A stretch of DNA of 64,000 nucleotides from Lepidonotus clava (Eukaryota; Annelida; Polychaeta; Phyllodocida; Polynoidae), in the NCBI GenBank assembly GCA_936440205.1, contig OW387140.1, forward strand, positions 25,479,659 to 25,543,658. The letters run 5' to 3'. Below the pieces are notes generated by a model, which searched no databases, had not been told where the DNA came from, and saw nothing but the letters and a program-made list of their open reading frames with translations. Each line of letters opens with the position of its first letter. The first letter of the stretch is position 1. This document shows positions 35,901 to 48,100 of the stretch, piece by piece. A program made the position numbers and the translations under genes.

Positions 35901-36505
35901 AAAGAGATTTCAAACTTTAATCACCTGATCAGCGACCAGATGTGGTTTTTAAGTCATTCTTTTTCAAATTTAAATTGTGACCAGTTAGTCATGAGTTCTA
36001 CAGAATGATATCAAAAATTGAACGATATATTGATATAACATTAACAAAATTCCTTCTTTTATCTTTTACCAGGGAACTAAAGCATGCCTTTTCAGTGTTA
36101 TGCCATAGTTAGGTTCTTTTCCATTATTTCTTTCAAGGTTTTGCAGATATGTTGCTTGTTCTCCCTAATAGAAAGAAGCGTTGACCTGCGAGCACTCTGT
36201 TGATGGGGGGTCCCAAAAGTCTAAAAAAAAAAAAAAGAAGAAAGGACATGTCGACTGTCTGTCACTTAACATTCCATGTCCCGTGTCACTTCCAAGAGAT
36301 CCTCATGTCCCATGACGAATTAAAGGGGTCTAGGGCCATAACAATGTGATGTCAGTTTCAAAACTTCATTATTCATTTCTTCTTAAATCTATCTTCCTTA
36401 CTCCAAGTGGCGAAGTCACTTGTCTAATTTTAATGATAGTTTGAACTTACCATTAATGGTCTGGAGGAGAAGGACTGCCCCAAGGAGGACTGCTCTGAAC
36501 TGCAT
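31588..36505 (-). CDS. Short secreted peptidoglycan recognition protein, amidase type (4 exons)
   Basis: Innate-immune sensor and probable N-acetylmuramoyl-L-alanine amidase that cuts the stem peptide from bacterial peptidoglycan outside the cell. Exons in order: 36505-36451, 35795-35610, 32845-32640, 31710-31588; 570 bases, 189 residues, phases 1, 1, 0, all GT-AG. Residues 1-17 form a signal peptide (MQFRAVLLGAVLLLQ). The PGRP/Amidase_2 domain follows: FIHHT near 50-54 (zinc His), a Cys pair in ACWSRTYC (conserved disulfide), Tyr87 in AYSFLIG, VYEGRGW, GYNSRAIGIALIGNF, then YGHRQV with His161 and TLCPG with Cys169. His, Tyr, His and Cys are all present, so catalysis is expected. Length is typical for a short PGRP. 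The C-terminus is unusually basic (IIRRWRRFRSTVS). The intron before exon 2 is 0.65 kb; the other two are 2.8 and 0.9 kb. The long one carries satellites and repeat copies. Confidence 0.93.
31835..32010. repeat. GACAT-rich degenerate repeat in a PGRP intron
   Basis: TCGACATG, CGACATGTGACATG, CGACATGCGACAT and related words recur about ten times, ending in GACATGGAGTCCCCCC. It is the clearest copy of the family also seen at 6536-6690, where the end is GAGACCCCCC. No coding capacity; type unknown. Confidence 0.5.
32952..32990. repeat. (AT)n microsatellite
   Basis: About 19 AT dinucleotides in the long PGRP intron, 107 bases 5' of exon 3 in the gene's own direction. Confidence 0.9.
33724..33857. 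repeat. GGACACTTACCCCC minisatellite
   Basis: About nine tandem copies of a 14-17 base unit GGACACTTACCCCC(C/TA), differing only in the linker (CC, CTA, CT). The homogeneity implies recent expansion. It lies in the long PGRP intron. On the minus strand each unit reads GGGGGTAAGTGTCC, so each copy contains a GTAAGT splice-donor consensus in the sense of the gene. Confidence 0.85.
34160..34643 (+). repeat. Dispersed repeat family A, copy 2 (3'-truncated)
   Basis: Starts TGAACTATAGAGAGGTTAA and follows copy 1 (15840-16377) closely to CTTACACGTGCG, then stops; the last 80 bases of copy 1 are absent. It is inside the long PGRP intron. Differences from copy 1 are scattered substitutions, so both are old. 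Confidence 0.6.
34870..35370. repeat. Degenerate purine-rich tandem repeat
   Basis: A unit of about 55-60 bases, roughly GGGATGAAGTAAATGGAAG followed by GGATAAGAGGAAAGGAAGG and a GATGGGTGCCA segment, repeats eight or so times with drift. Weaker copies lie at 33000-33050 and 33590-33715, on either side of the minisatellite. The plus strand is almost all purine. It is intronic to PGRP and apparently non-functional. Confidence 0.65.
35388..35422 (+). mobile_element. Fragment of a GGCGGATCC-family element
   Basis: CAGGGGCGGGTTCAGGATTTTG followed by a poly-G tract matches one arm of the folded MITE family; the opposite arm is not clear. Fragments of the same arm occur at 26078-26110 in the last SLC9A8 intron and at 37885-37920. 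Confidence 0.4.
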
Positions 36506-37525
36506 CTTGCGCGAAGTCCTGGAGTCTCAGATGTTTGCCCTACCCCGATAGATGTGACGCTATTCCTTATATACTCTAACAAAGTCTAGGGAAAAAAAAT
36601 CGATGCATGACAATCCTGAGTGATTCTCGTGATGCGAGAGTTCACTTTAATTAGCCGTAGAAAATGACTCCTCTTCGTCGTGACAGAAATTGAATAAAGT
36701 AAAGGAAAAATTAGCGTGAAAACCTTCCAATGATGCTATGGAACCATGAGAGTGTTCCATGATCTCATAGTTCGAGATACTTCAGAATCACGAATGAAGA
36801 CGGGAAATGTATTCCAAAAGGATCGCTCTGTATTCCAAAAGGATCGCTCTGCTTCCCTTAGAAACGATCCACATTTTTGTTAACTGGACCCGGACACTGA
36901 AAATAGCGGCAAACGCCTACGGTGAAAATTCCCCTCAACACTCGGACGAGTTCTTGACCTTGACTTGAAGCTGTTTCAATAAGATTCTTCATTCTTTGGC
37001 CAAAGGCCTCCAACCTGAAGATATCTGGTTTCTGCAGTATATCAAAAGTCATTTTCCAAAAAGCAAAGATTGCAATTCCGAAAAGATACTCTGCCTATCT
37101 TGTTTGGCTTTCATTTCACTTCCAAGTGATTGGTTGTAGATATCTTATTTTAGATTTAGACGTACTTGTAAAGTTGATACAAGTAAGACTTAGGAATTTT
37201 ACATAATTGACCAACATGAAGACCCAGCTTTAAGCATAGTTTGGATCCATCTTTAAACACACTAAAAAAAGATGTAGGCCTACGTGGTATTTCACTAATC
37301 ATAGTTATAATAATTATTGTAATTTTACATCCTTAACTGTACATTTTGTAAGATATGAGTTAGTCTTATTATACTTTTCTTATGGGGCCTCCTGAGGCAA
37401 ATTAAATTAAAACCTGTAACTTCATTATTCAAAAAATAATAATTTCAAGTAAAATTGTAATTTCTGCCATCACATTTGTGAACCCGTTTCCCAATTCCAT
37501 TATAGTTCAAGTTTTATCACATCCT
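36506..37525. other. PGRP promoter region and gene-poor stretch
   Basis: Contains the probable PGRP promoter. At 36812-36851 the unit TATTCCAAAAGGATCGCTCTG is doubled. A minus-strand frame of 64 codons (37052-36858) has coding-like composition but matches no family I know, and could be 3' untranslated sequence of the gene to the right. Otherwise nothing recognisable. Confidence 0.4.
36565..36573 (-). promoter_or_regulatory. Candidate PGRP TATA box
   Basis: TATATAAGG on the minus strand, about 60 bases upstream of the PGRP start codon, at a spacing that would give a short 5' untranslated leader. No other core element is obvious. Confidence 0.5.
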
Positions 37526-38487
37526 TTAATTATTTCCGTCTTTGAAGCTAGACATTCTCTGTAGCGGATGCGCAGTATAGTCAGCCAGTGGACCTTGTCC
37601 GCGTGTCGTGAGGTAATTCTGGACTGGATAAACCCCATCTAATTGACTGAAAAGGAAAAAAAACATTAGTACATGTTTACAATGGAATAGGTAATGGCAA
37701 GTCAGTTTCTTAATTAGTGTACAATTGACCAAAAGAGAGATCGGACAAGTTTGGATGAAACTTACATCATAATAATAATGAGCAAGCATAAGGATCAAAG
37801 TTCAGCAGACAGATGCAAGATCAATGTAGTTAGGTTATCTTGAAACAAGTTAAGAGATTGAATGGACAGAACTTGACTAACTTCACGGGCCCATATCCAG
37901 GACTTTTCATGGGGGGTGACCATTTCCTAAAAGTGGACTTTCTGGAGGTATAATATAGCTTAAAGCCAGGGTATTGTCCATGTGTTCTGAAGGTAAAAAG
38001 GGCTCCACCCCTTAGCCTAGCGACATAGCTAGCGGTGTATTTTGGAACTTTACAACGTAATCCAGCAACATTTTTGGTCACGTTACAAATCTGGTATGCT
38101 CATCAGAGAGCTGCAAAGGATGATAAAACTAAAATATATACTGGTTTTCCAAAAAGTGGACCTGGTGGGAGGGTGATGCGTCCTCCACATCACCCCCGCA
38201 GGCTACAGTCTATATATACAGGCCTGACCTTATTAAGAACCACTCATTCCTCACAAATTTTAACTGCTTCAGGCCAAACTGGACGACAGAGCGACAGGGG
38301 CAGGTGAGCAGGCGGCTTTCAGGATATAAAGGTGCAGAAGGACTGAGGTTGTGGGCAATCTCTTCCAGTCGGGCCCCCATGCAGCGGAGGCTTTGGGTCT
38401 TAAGGTCGACCCTCATCCCCCCCTCTCCCTCCAACCTCAAGACAATCCTCATCAAAGCATTGAGATCAAAGTATGTGAATGGCAGAC
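37526..38487 (-). CDS. Two 3' exons of an unrecognised gene
   Basis: Exon at 38487-38229 (259 bases) is preceded by TTTTTTTCAG and followed by AAG|GTCAGG. Exon at 37646-37526 (121 bases) follows TTTTCCTTTTCAG and ends in TAA. The joint is phase 2 in both, and the reading frame stays open through 125 codons from the first exon, which needs one base from an earlier exon. Peptide words include FTYFDLNALMRIVLRLEG, CMGARLEEIAHNLSPSAPLY, LTCPCRSVVQFGLKQ and DGVYPVQNYLTTRGQ. The spacing of CPC and MGARLEEIAHNL looks protein-like, but I recognise no domain. No upstream exon was found in the LINE-filled 38.5-45 kb. It may be the tail of a real gene or chance. Confidence 0.3.
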
Positions 38488-40729
38488 CTGAAAAAAAGCA
38501 GAAAGAGTACCAAGGAGGCCCTGTTTCACTGTACCAGATTAACAGTATAATATACGTTCAAATGAAAATGTAAACCTTGGTAACCTGAAATCACCCATAC
38601 TCATATCATCTCTTTGATGTAATCATTTGCTGAATATTATTTCTCCTTATTTTTTTTTCTTATTTTATTTCGTAAACCCCGTATAATTTGTAACAATATT
38701 TATACTCATAACTGAATGGACGGGGAGACCAGGCTTATTGTATGTTTGACGAAAGCTCAGTATGAAATTAAATAATAAGAAAACCTAATTATAAAAAGTA
38801 TGAACTAAAGTGCCATAAGTGCAACAGACCAGACATAATATTTATACTGGGCAAAATACTGTACTTCTTGGACCATAGTAAGTGTTCATATTTGCATGCT
38901 GTAATGATACACTATCATGAACAGTTAGGTTTTTTCTCTAAAGGGTTGCCATATGGCGCATTTAAATATTCGTAGTTTATTCCCTAAAATGGATTTATTA
39001 CGTACCTACATCAATCAAATAGATAAATTACAAATACTAACACTATCTGAAACGTGGCTAAATCAGGATATGCCAGACACTTTTGTTGATATTCCTAGCT
39101 ACAAATTATACAGAAATGATAGATCATGGTCTGATAACGGCGGTACTTGTCCTAGAAAAGGTGGTGGTGTAACAGTGTAGGTATCTATGCAAAATCAGAA
39201 TTAAACTTTGATAATGTCAAATCGTCCTATCTTAATAGCTCAACAGCTGACCTCGAAATATTTTGGATTGAAGTAATAATCCAATATTGTAAAATTTTTA
39301 TCATAGGATCAGTTTATAGACCTCCAAATGGAAATACTACAGTAGCCATTGAGACTTTGGAAAAATGTATTAATGAATTATATGGAGAGGAAAGACATAT
39401 TTATCCTGGGTGATCTGAACACTGATAAGTCTGACCATACGTGTAAAGATACAAAATTACTGAAGCTTACCATTCAAAACTGTGGGCTAGTTCAATTAAT
39501 CAAAGAACCTACACGATATGCTTCCACAAAAAAGAGCTGTATAGCTATGGTTTTTACAAACTGTGATATTATTAGTCAAGCACACGTACTCGACCTAAAC
39601 CTGAGTGACCATGAGATGATAATGTGTACTAGGAAAAAGGTCAAGTTTCCAAAGACAAGTTTTTTTGGGAGATCATATAAGTTTTTTTGGGAGATCATAT
39701 AAGAATTATGATAAGAATATTCTATGTACACGTCTTGATGACATGAATTGGGACTTTATTAATAATTCTGATGATGTTAATATGATATGGGGAATTTTAC
39801 AGAACCGCATATTAACTGAATTAAATGCCATGTGTCCACTGAAGGAATTTAAGGTGAAAACTTGTAGTGAACCATGGATAAACAGGGAAATGATTGAATA
39901 ACTGAAGGATCGTGATAGGGCCCGTAAAAAGGCTAAGAGGAGTAATAGTGAGGAAGATAGAAACATTGCAAGAAGATTAAGAAGTGAATGTGTCAGGGAT
40001 ATTTGAAATTTGAAAAAGGAATTTATTATTAATGAACTGGAAATTAATGCACAAGATACCAAGAAATTTTGGAGAAGCTTGTCTAACATTTTACCAAATA
40101 AAACTAAAAATAATGAGACTATTACATCGATGAATAGCAATACTGGGACCATAGTTTCAAATAATAAGGTCCCTAATTTCATCAACAACTACTTTGCTAC
40201 CATTGGTGAAAAACTTGGGAATGAACACCAATAACCCTGGATATATAATGGAAATATATGTCAGAATGAGATAGGTGATCATGAATTGGAATTTACATCA
40301 GACTCTGTTTTGAAATATGTGAATGATATTAATATCATCAAATCATCTGCTATTCCAAATATTTCTAGTAAAGTTTTTAAAGATATAATTATTTAGTAGA
40401 TATCCAGATAAGTTGGTTAAGATTTTTGCTGTCTCGTTCATTACTAGTACTGTACCCCAGGATTGGAAACTTGCACGGGTAACGCCACTTAAAAAGGAAG
40501 GAAATAGCCTTGACGTTAATAATTTACGACCAATATCTCAATTGCCCATACCGTGTAAAATTTTCGAAAAATTAATTCATGCAAAAATATATCAACATTT
40601 AAGTGAAAATAATCTTTTGGATGATTGTCAAGGTGGTCTCCGACCTGGCTGTTCAACTGCTGATACCATTGTGAAATTTAGTAATGATTTGTATGAATAA
40701 TAACTTAATGTCAGTGGCAGTAATTGTGA

Positions 40730-41328
40730 CAGTTTCTGGGATTTCCAGCCTTATGGAAATGCCTATTCATGGCTCTGGAGCCTTTATTTAGCTTAGAAAT
40801 CATAAAAATAAGAAAAATAAGCTAAATTCATGCTACAAATGAAATTTTTCATAATTTTCATTACTGGTGAAAAAATTTGGATTTTTTGCATTTTGTTGCC
40901 ATGGTAACCGGAATGTTGATAGAACGTCCAAACCTGCCGATACTACCGCTATGCAAATGAGGGTTTCCATGGTAACCATGGAACAAAATTTAGTTTTCAA
41001 AATATGAAATTCTGAATCAAGTGACTGCTTGGCTATATTCAGCAAAAAACAGATTCTGAATATCTTAAATAGAAAGGAAGTGGCAGTATATTTCCTGAAA
41101 TCATATTTCGGATTTCAATTTTTGGCCTAGATTATATGTAAGGTATGTCTATATGAATACCCCAGACTGGTCTATTTTAGCATATTTACCATATCCGACC
41201 TTGGAGTCTTCAAACTAACATAACTTTTTTCCTAATAAGAATATTTACCTAATTTTTTCAGTATTACATCCCCCAAGACACCTTCTTAATTCAATATTCC
41301 AGGCCATAAGACTGCTTTTTGCAGAGGA
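40730..41328. mobile_element. Unclassified insertion inside the LINE
   Basis: LINE coding resemblance stops after the FSNDLYE block (to about 40700) and resumes at DLRKAFDTVDH (41330); these are normally about 20 residues apart. The intervening 600 bases are AT-rich, non-coding and contain CCATGGTAACC words twice (near 40898 and 40968). No terminal inverted repeat or clean target duplication was found, so the class and exact ends are unknown. Confidence 0.5.
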
Positions 41329-42104
41329 TGTTTGATCTACGTAAAGCTTTCGACACCGTAGATCATATACTATTAAAGACACTCCTGAAACTTGGTATTT
41401 CAAACAAATTGTATCATTGGATTGAAAACTATTAATTTTGTTGGATTGAAGGCAAATAACAAATATTAACAATTGTGTGTCGGATGAGGCATATATAAGA
41501 TGTGGTGTCCCCCAGTAACTATAAATTGTAAAAAAAAAAAATTAAAAAAAAAAATCGTGACTTATGGTTCTAGGTCGACAGTTAAAAAACTTCAGCATAT
41601 ACAGCTGTGTCTGAATCAAGTGAGGCTTGAGAAGGTTGCCTTTTACCTGGGTGTTTACATTGACTCATGTCTGAATTACAATAAGCACATAGATTACTGT
41701 AACAAAGCAGTTGCCCATAACAACTTTTTATTATCAAAAATAAGACAATATATTGATTACAGTACTGCTCTGCGTATTTACAAGTCAATGATAGTGCCGC
41801 TGCTGGATTATGGCGGTATCATCTATTCAGGTGGATCAGAAAAACAATTACTTAACTCCAGCGAACTCAAAATAAGAGTCTGAGAATTTGTATATACGAA
41901 CAAGACCCACCGTCTGTATTTGAATTGCATAATAGATGTTCTGTCACACTACTGAAAAATAAATAAGTAGGTAACTTGAGAAAATATATGTTCAAACAGC
42001 GTGATGAATTTAAATTAACCCCTGCAATAAATACTCGGCTACATGATGCTGTGGTACTAAAAACTGTAAGGCAAGGTATGAGACGTACAAATGATGTACA
42101 TTAC

Positions 42105-42610
42105 TGTACTGACGTGGGTGGCCAGTCCATGTTTGGGCATTAAGGCGTATTTCACTTTGTCAGTAGTGAAATGGGGGAGTAGTCACGGTGTGACGTACCA
42201 CTCTAAAAGGGCATGTTCCTCTCTCAGTCAGTCAGAGTTCACTGTGACGCTGTGTGAGTAACATCCTGGAAAGGTTGGACCTTCAACCTGCAGTCTTGGT
42301 TCTGGATAGAGGCTAAGAAATTGTGTAAGAGCACGGCAGCATTGACTGAATGTGTTTGAGGGGATTCCTACCTCGGGACTGATCATGGTCAATCGAGTTC
42401 TTGTCACAAAACGACTATACACTGGATAATAAACAACAATATCCTTTCATGCGAGTGTTCATGTCTTACATGATGTGGGAACTATGATTATGTATTGGAC
42501 AACAGCAGTCGACAAGGAGGAGACTGCGTACAGAGCTAGTTATAATCTATGACTTAATTATAACAATTTACGCCCACTACAAATAACAGATAATTAACCT
42601 CTATAGTTCA
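42105..42610 (-). repeat. Dispersed repeat family A, copy 3, inserted in the LINE
   Basis: Read on the minus strand it starts TGAACTATAGAGGTTAA and ends GACGTCAGTACA, colinear with copies 1 and 2 but with a short internal deletion. It interrupts the LINE 3' coding end, so it is younger than that insertion. CATTA occurs on both sides (42099-42103 and 42609-42613) and may be a 5-base target duplication, which would trim the ends by one or two bases. A solo LTR is possible; no internal genes are present. Confidence 0.6.
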
Positions 42611-42715
42611 TTATACAGGGGTGCCATGGACTGGAACGGCCTAGACATTGAACTCAGGAATACACAAGATTATAATACTTTTAAATTAAACATTAAAAAC
42701 TTAATATGTTTATAG

Positions 42716-45134
42716 TGTATTTATACCCTGGCGGATAATGAAAACTAGTACTTGTACTAATGTTTTGCAGGTATAAACATTGATATAAAAAAAAGTAAAA
42801 TGAAACAATATAGCGTAAAGGCTTAATGAAAAATAGCAAGGCAAACTGCAATTTCCAAAAGTTGTAGGGTGTAAGAAGTGATCGAAACATAAAGTAAATC
42901 TGTGTAATTCTTTTCTTATTGTGAGATAAAGAATGTATCTTGCATTCTATTTTTACAGGCCAAGTTTTGTCTCATATCCAATATTATTTTTCACGCGAGT
43001 CAGATTTATTTTTCTTATTTAGAACCTTATGAGCTACATCTATACATGTGCTCAACTATGTTGCATTATTTTGTATTTTGTATGCCATTTCCCTTTGATG
43101 TCTACAGACCCTCTGATGTTAAATGTTTTACGTTTCAAGGCAGGTGTTGCATTTTCCAGCTGGACGAGTTACAGTTTATGTTAGATTTACATTTCCCGGT
43201 AGTGAGTATTACAGCCAGGAAAGTACATGGCATATAGGGGTGTCTTCACCTGGACGTTTAATAATCTCCTCATGCTTACTTTAGGCCGGTCGCCCGGTGG
43301 CCCTCCCTGGGAGGGGGGCTCTCAAGGGTGAGGTCCACATACGCATATTGAAATTAAGAATATATATATATCAGAAGAGAGGGATATATATTTAGTTTAC
43401 TCCCCATTATTAATAACTGTGGAAAATAGTGACTAGGAATAGGGACGAGTTAGCCTTTTAGGTATGAATCCTAAAGAACTATCAGAAGAGAGGGATATAT
43501 ATTTAGTTTACTCCCCATTATTAAAATCTGTGGAAGTGGGGCCCGGCGGGACCCACCCCTCATCTGCTCATGCACCCAATTAGGACCGGGCCCCGCAAAT
43601 GGCTCCTACAACATCAGGGATTACAATTAGCTAAACGTCCAGATGGGTGGCAGGCGGCATATATGATTATCCCATCTTAGGTCACGTGATAGGAACCAAT
43701 GATCGAGTCTACTAACTTTGAACGTGTTGTCATTATCATAATTCATGTTATTGTCGTATAGCTTCAAGTCAATCACACCTATTTCAAGGTTGATTTAATT
43801 CGAGGCAATGAGTCCTCATGTTTTGTGTGTCATAGTTTTATTGTGTCATTTTCCATCTCAAGGCTTCGAGTCATCACTTACCCAAAAACTTAGATAATTA
43901 TTACAATATATACATTTATCTCTATTTCAACTGGCTATTTATCATATTCCAGGACCCCTAGCTACCTCCTCTCATTTGGATAGCATCATTCTGTTGCAGG
44001 GCAGCTTCTGAACCTACCACCTTCCAGGCCATCAAGTAAGCACGAACTTACAAAGTTTGTGAATTCTCTCAAAAAATGCTCGCTTCCGTTCAGGGCGCCA
44101 CCTGTGAGGGATATGAAGAGTGCCAAAAATATCTTTGTTTAAAACTATTAAAACTCTTAGTTGGTAAAAATATCTGGACACTCAGGAAATACAATTGCAA
44201 TGCACACAACATTTCTTAAAATGGAGACATACTGCATAAAATCATCCAAGAAATAATGCTTAAAAGGTCACCTTTTAAAGTTTATTCACTATAACTATTG
44301 TTATAGAATTGATAGTAAATGTTGTTAATTTACTCCAATTGTGTAATTGTCTTTACCTGTTATGATATAACATACCATATATGATATATCATACTGAGTT
44401 TGCTATATGAAAAGCTCTAGTAGTTTTGTTGTTGGGTTGCATAAACCCCTGTTTCAAACAAAAAACAATGGTAAAGGATGATTTTCTTTTCAATGTTGTA
44501 GCCTTTTTTCACAAGATAACCTTTAATAACACTCGAAAAGCTGGCTTTGCATATACAAAAATAGCCTTTAGTACCATTGTTTGGACATTCAGCGCATATT
44601 TATGGAGACATTAATGAAGTATTATAACAGACATCTGAATATTGAAACATTTCTTTTCGGGTGAGCTTTAAGCCCTTTTACAGTTTTACTCAGCTTCTGC
44701 TAACGGCCTACTGGTAAGACACCTTTACTATTGATTTTGTGCTACTTATTCAGTTAGTAAAAAAATTAATACAATCTAAAATCTTGACGTATACATACTT
44801 CTAATATCTATAGATCATGAAAACATTCCAAAAATGAACATAAAGCATGCAACGTCATTTGCCATGACAACAAATAATGAGGTTATTTCACAAAATACAG
44901 ACGATATGAAATTAGAAAACAATTAGTGAACAACGCTGCTGCAAAGTTTGTGGTAGTCCGCAAATTTAGGTTGTGACAACATACCTTTGTAATGTTGTAA
45001 CAACCAAAAGGTAACGTTGTGGCTACGTTGTAACAGCGTTACATTGTTTTATTGGGATTAAGTTGCTTGGCAGTGTGCTTTATCTTCCCATGTTTCTATA
45101 AGGCATCTTGTAGTTCTGGTATTCAGTTTTTTTA
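42716..45134. other. Gene-poor region downstream of UGT
   Basis: No recognisable gene. A segment of about 60 bases, ATCAGAAGAGAGGGATATAT and on, occurs at 43371-43431 and again at 43481-43540. Near 44940-45040 there is a patch of alternating GTTGTAACA/TGTTACAA words of the kind found in small inverted-repeat elements; part of it overlaps the presumed UGT 3' end. Confidence 0.45.
45048..45053 (-). promoter_or_regulatory. Candidate UGT polyadenylation signal
   Basis: AATAAA on the minus strand, 81 bases beyond the UGT stop codon. Confidence 0.5.
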
Positions 45135-48100
45135 TCATTCTGATTTTTGGTGATGTCCTGCCTTTGTAAATTTCATGATGAGGTAATAAAGAACAGTGAC
45201 AATACAAATCATGACAGTGGCTATAAATGCTAAGACAAACACAAGGATATCTAACATAAGGTATTCATACCAGGCCATGTCGTGGGCATGAGACCGGAGA
45301 TGTTTGCCCCCATGTTTCATGACATGTTCTATCCAGAACCCTGCCCGCTGCTGAGGGTTCATGGGCCGGTCGCGGAAGGCCGCCGACGCCTGCTTGATAT
45401 TCTCCTTGTAGGAGGAATTGCTCATTATATCTATAATAGCATCATACAAATGATCGGACTGGAAGTTCTCAGAGTCCAGGCATTGGCCGAAGCCTTTGTA
45501 GGGGATCCGCAGACAGTTGTATTGCTGGTCACCAAACATCGGGTAGCCAATCATGGGCACTGCCTGGTAAAGAGCTTCATACTGCCCGTTGCTGCCACAA
45601 TGAGTGATGAAGATTTTAGTGTTGGGATGGCCCAAGACGTCATTCTGGGGTAACCATTTCGCCACCTTGACGTTGCTGGGGAGGCCAGCCGGTTCCTCTT
45701 GATACTTAAGAAGCACTTGGTATTTCGCCCTTTTAAACGCCGAAAAGAATTTGCCAAGGAGTTCTGGTGAAAGGTTATATGTGTAGGACCCGAAACTCAT
45801 GAGAATGACACCCCCTTCAGCTGCGTCCATGAACCGTTGAAGGTCGTCAGGTAGGGGTTTGGCCGGTTTGGTCGTCATCCCCCCGACAGCTATCTCATTA
45901 GGCATGTGTGGACGTGGGTAGTCCAGAACGGGATCGGTATCAAGAACAAACAGCAAGCAGTCCCCAAACATCTTCTCTATACTAACGAACGGCTTATCCC
46001 TTATATTAGCCCGAACAAAACTTTCTTCAAAATGATAGATCCCTGGGGAGACAAACCAGTCAAGGTTCAAATATACATTATGAAGACGCTGCCAAAAATT
46101 CATATTTGGAGTGTAAGCTGGCCTGAAATTGTTGTTGGGGACAAATGATGGCAATGCTGGGGTGCGCATTAGCCATGGCTCATACTGGGTTTCGATTCCC
46201 ACGTAGGGGAGGTCTAGGGTGTAAGGTAAGAGAAGTAAGCAGCGAGAGAAGGGGAAGATGTCAACAATAGCAAGGTCAAAGTTCATAGCTTTGAGCCGGT
46301 TAAAGTGGTCATCGTCCTGAAGCTGATTCAGACACAAGTTGGTCCACTCTGGGAGGTTCTCTCGATAACTGGCTATGAGATCCCTCTTCTTCGCCATGTC
46401 TCCGATGATCTCTATCACTCTCTCCAATGGCACCGAAGTGAAATCATCTAGGGGGTTGGAATGCAGCAAGATCTTAATCTGAAATTAAAATGATAAAAGA
46501 ATTATTTCATAGTATATAATATTGTATCAAAACTTATTTTATGTAAATGTACACTGGGTGATATACTGGATCACATATATCAAACAATCCCTTTCTGACG
46601 AACTTTTAAGTCTAAAGTCTATAGACCTTGTGCAGACGTGGTCACGTGACCAGATTTTGGTGATTACCACGTGCTTGTCATCAGCACATGGCGAGTAGAT
46701 AAATACAAAATTCTTGAATCTGATAACAAAATATTGCTAATTGTGACATTATGTGACTATTTTAGATGGATCTAGTAAAACAATATACCCTGGACGATTT
46801 TTAATTGTGAGTTATGATAGATTTTAAATGATCACCAATATGGCGCCCAGCCCATTTGTGGGCATTGTGACTGCACAACGTGGCCATCTCGGTGATGTAC
46901 GTCCTCTTCTCTCCCTGTAATAACGGAGGAATCTCACCGACTAAAGGTGTGTCTCCTGGCGATGAAGTTAACTCTTTCAATCATCGGCGACTGGTGGTTA
47001 ATTACAGCCTTGGTTGCCATGGTTGGAAAGGGTTATACATAACACCCATCAGCCGGCAACATACCTATATATCGCCATGTTCATCGCCCAAGTGGAGACA
47101 CGGCTTTCAGTGGCGTAACCAGGGGGGTTCCTGGGTGTCTAGAACCCCCTTTGATTTCCAAAAGTATAAGTAAATCATAAGAAATTTGGTGAAAAGTATA
47201 GGTTGGAACCCCCTTAAATTTGTTGGGAACCCCTTCACTTATACCCCCTTTGATGCTGGCTACGCCCCTGGCTTTAAGGAGTATGGCCGGGACCAGAGAT
47301 GTCCCATGCACACACCCCTCCGTGCCCAGGCGGCGGCCACTACTGGGATGGCTTTGGGGTTATTTTAAGCCTGAGTGACTCTCTGTCTCCAGTTTGGTGG
47401 CCCGCCATGTTGACCTCGTAAAATCAAGCAAAAATATTCTCCTTCTATCCATCTTAATACAGAAAAATAAGTGTGCAATAAACATGTGTGCAGGTTAGGC
47501 AGTTTTGCCTGGTTTTTAGGCATCAAAGTCAATCTCCTCCTTTGGCCTCTGTGACCAGTATATATCTCCAAGCGGGAGTGGTGTTCTGTTGGTGAGTGCT
47601 CGCAGGCCAATCCATCCTTCTATAAGGGAGAACAAATAACTGTCATAAGACAAGGGGTTCTGTTAAGTTACCTGAAAACAAAGATTAAGTTTTAATGGGT
47701 GAAGTTTTAATTGTTCATATGATAATGATTTGTACCAGACAGGTGACTCAATATTTCCCAATAGCTGGTCTGTAGCCATCTAGGATGGCAGTAATACAGA
47801 AGGCATAATCACTGAAATTGTAACTTTTGTTTGACTAACGTCCGTCCATGCTATACTTGGTCGCCAATGCTATAGATTCTAATCTAAGACATAGTTGGTA
47901 TATCAGTATTGTGTTGCATGTTTATTTGTTGTTGTTGTTTTTTCCGTTTTGTTTTGTTTCCTTTTTCAACATTTTTTTCTTATTTTTGTACCTATACAGA
48001 AAACCATTCATGTATGAGTGAGTATGGTTGATTAAAAAAATGTGACTGCAGAATATGAATAATTCCTTCATTAGTATTGTCATATTATTCCCTGATCATT

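Larger units (their letters stand above)
38940..42715 (+). mobile_element. Decayed CR1/L2-like LINE carrying two insertions
   Basis: Pieces of one ORF2 run in order. Endonuclease: AHLNIRSLFPKMDLL and LSETWLNQDMPD at 38953-39180, then FILGDLNTDKSDH and LSDHEMI to about 39640. A linker follows, then reverse transcriptase with NNLRPISQLPIPCKIFEKLI at about 40515-40580, and after an interruption DLRKAFDTVDHIL near 41330-41370. The C-terminal region has GVYIDSCLNYNKHI at about 41650, and the end is MDWNGLDIELRN near 42630. Many stops and frame changes separate the blocks, and the YADD block is missing, so it is dead. Sequence of about 600 bases (40730-41328) and a family A copy (42105-42610) interrupt it. 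No ORF1 is seen, so it is probably 5'-truncated. Confidence 0.8.

Noticed and set aside
36858-37052. 64-codon minus-strand ORF as a small gene
   Set aside because: The composition is plausible, but there is no known family, no clear splice sites and no promoter; kept only as a remark in the region entry.
45282-45653. 123-codon plus-strand frame
   Set aside because: Antisense shadow of the UGT exon 2.
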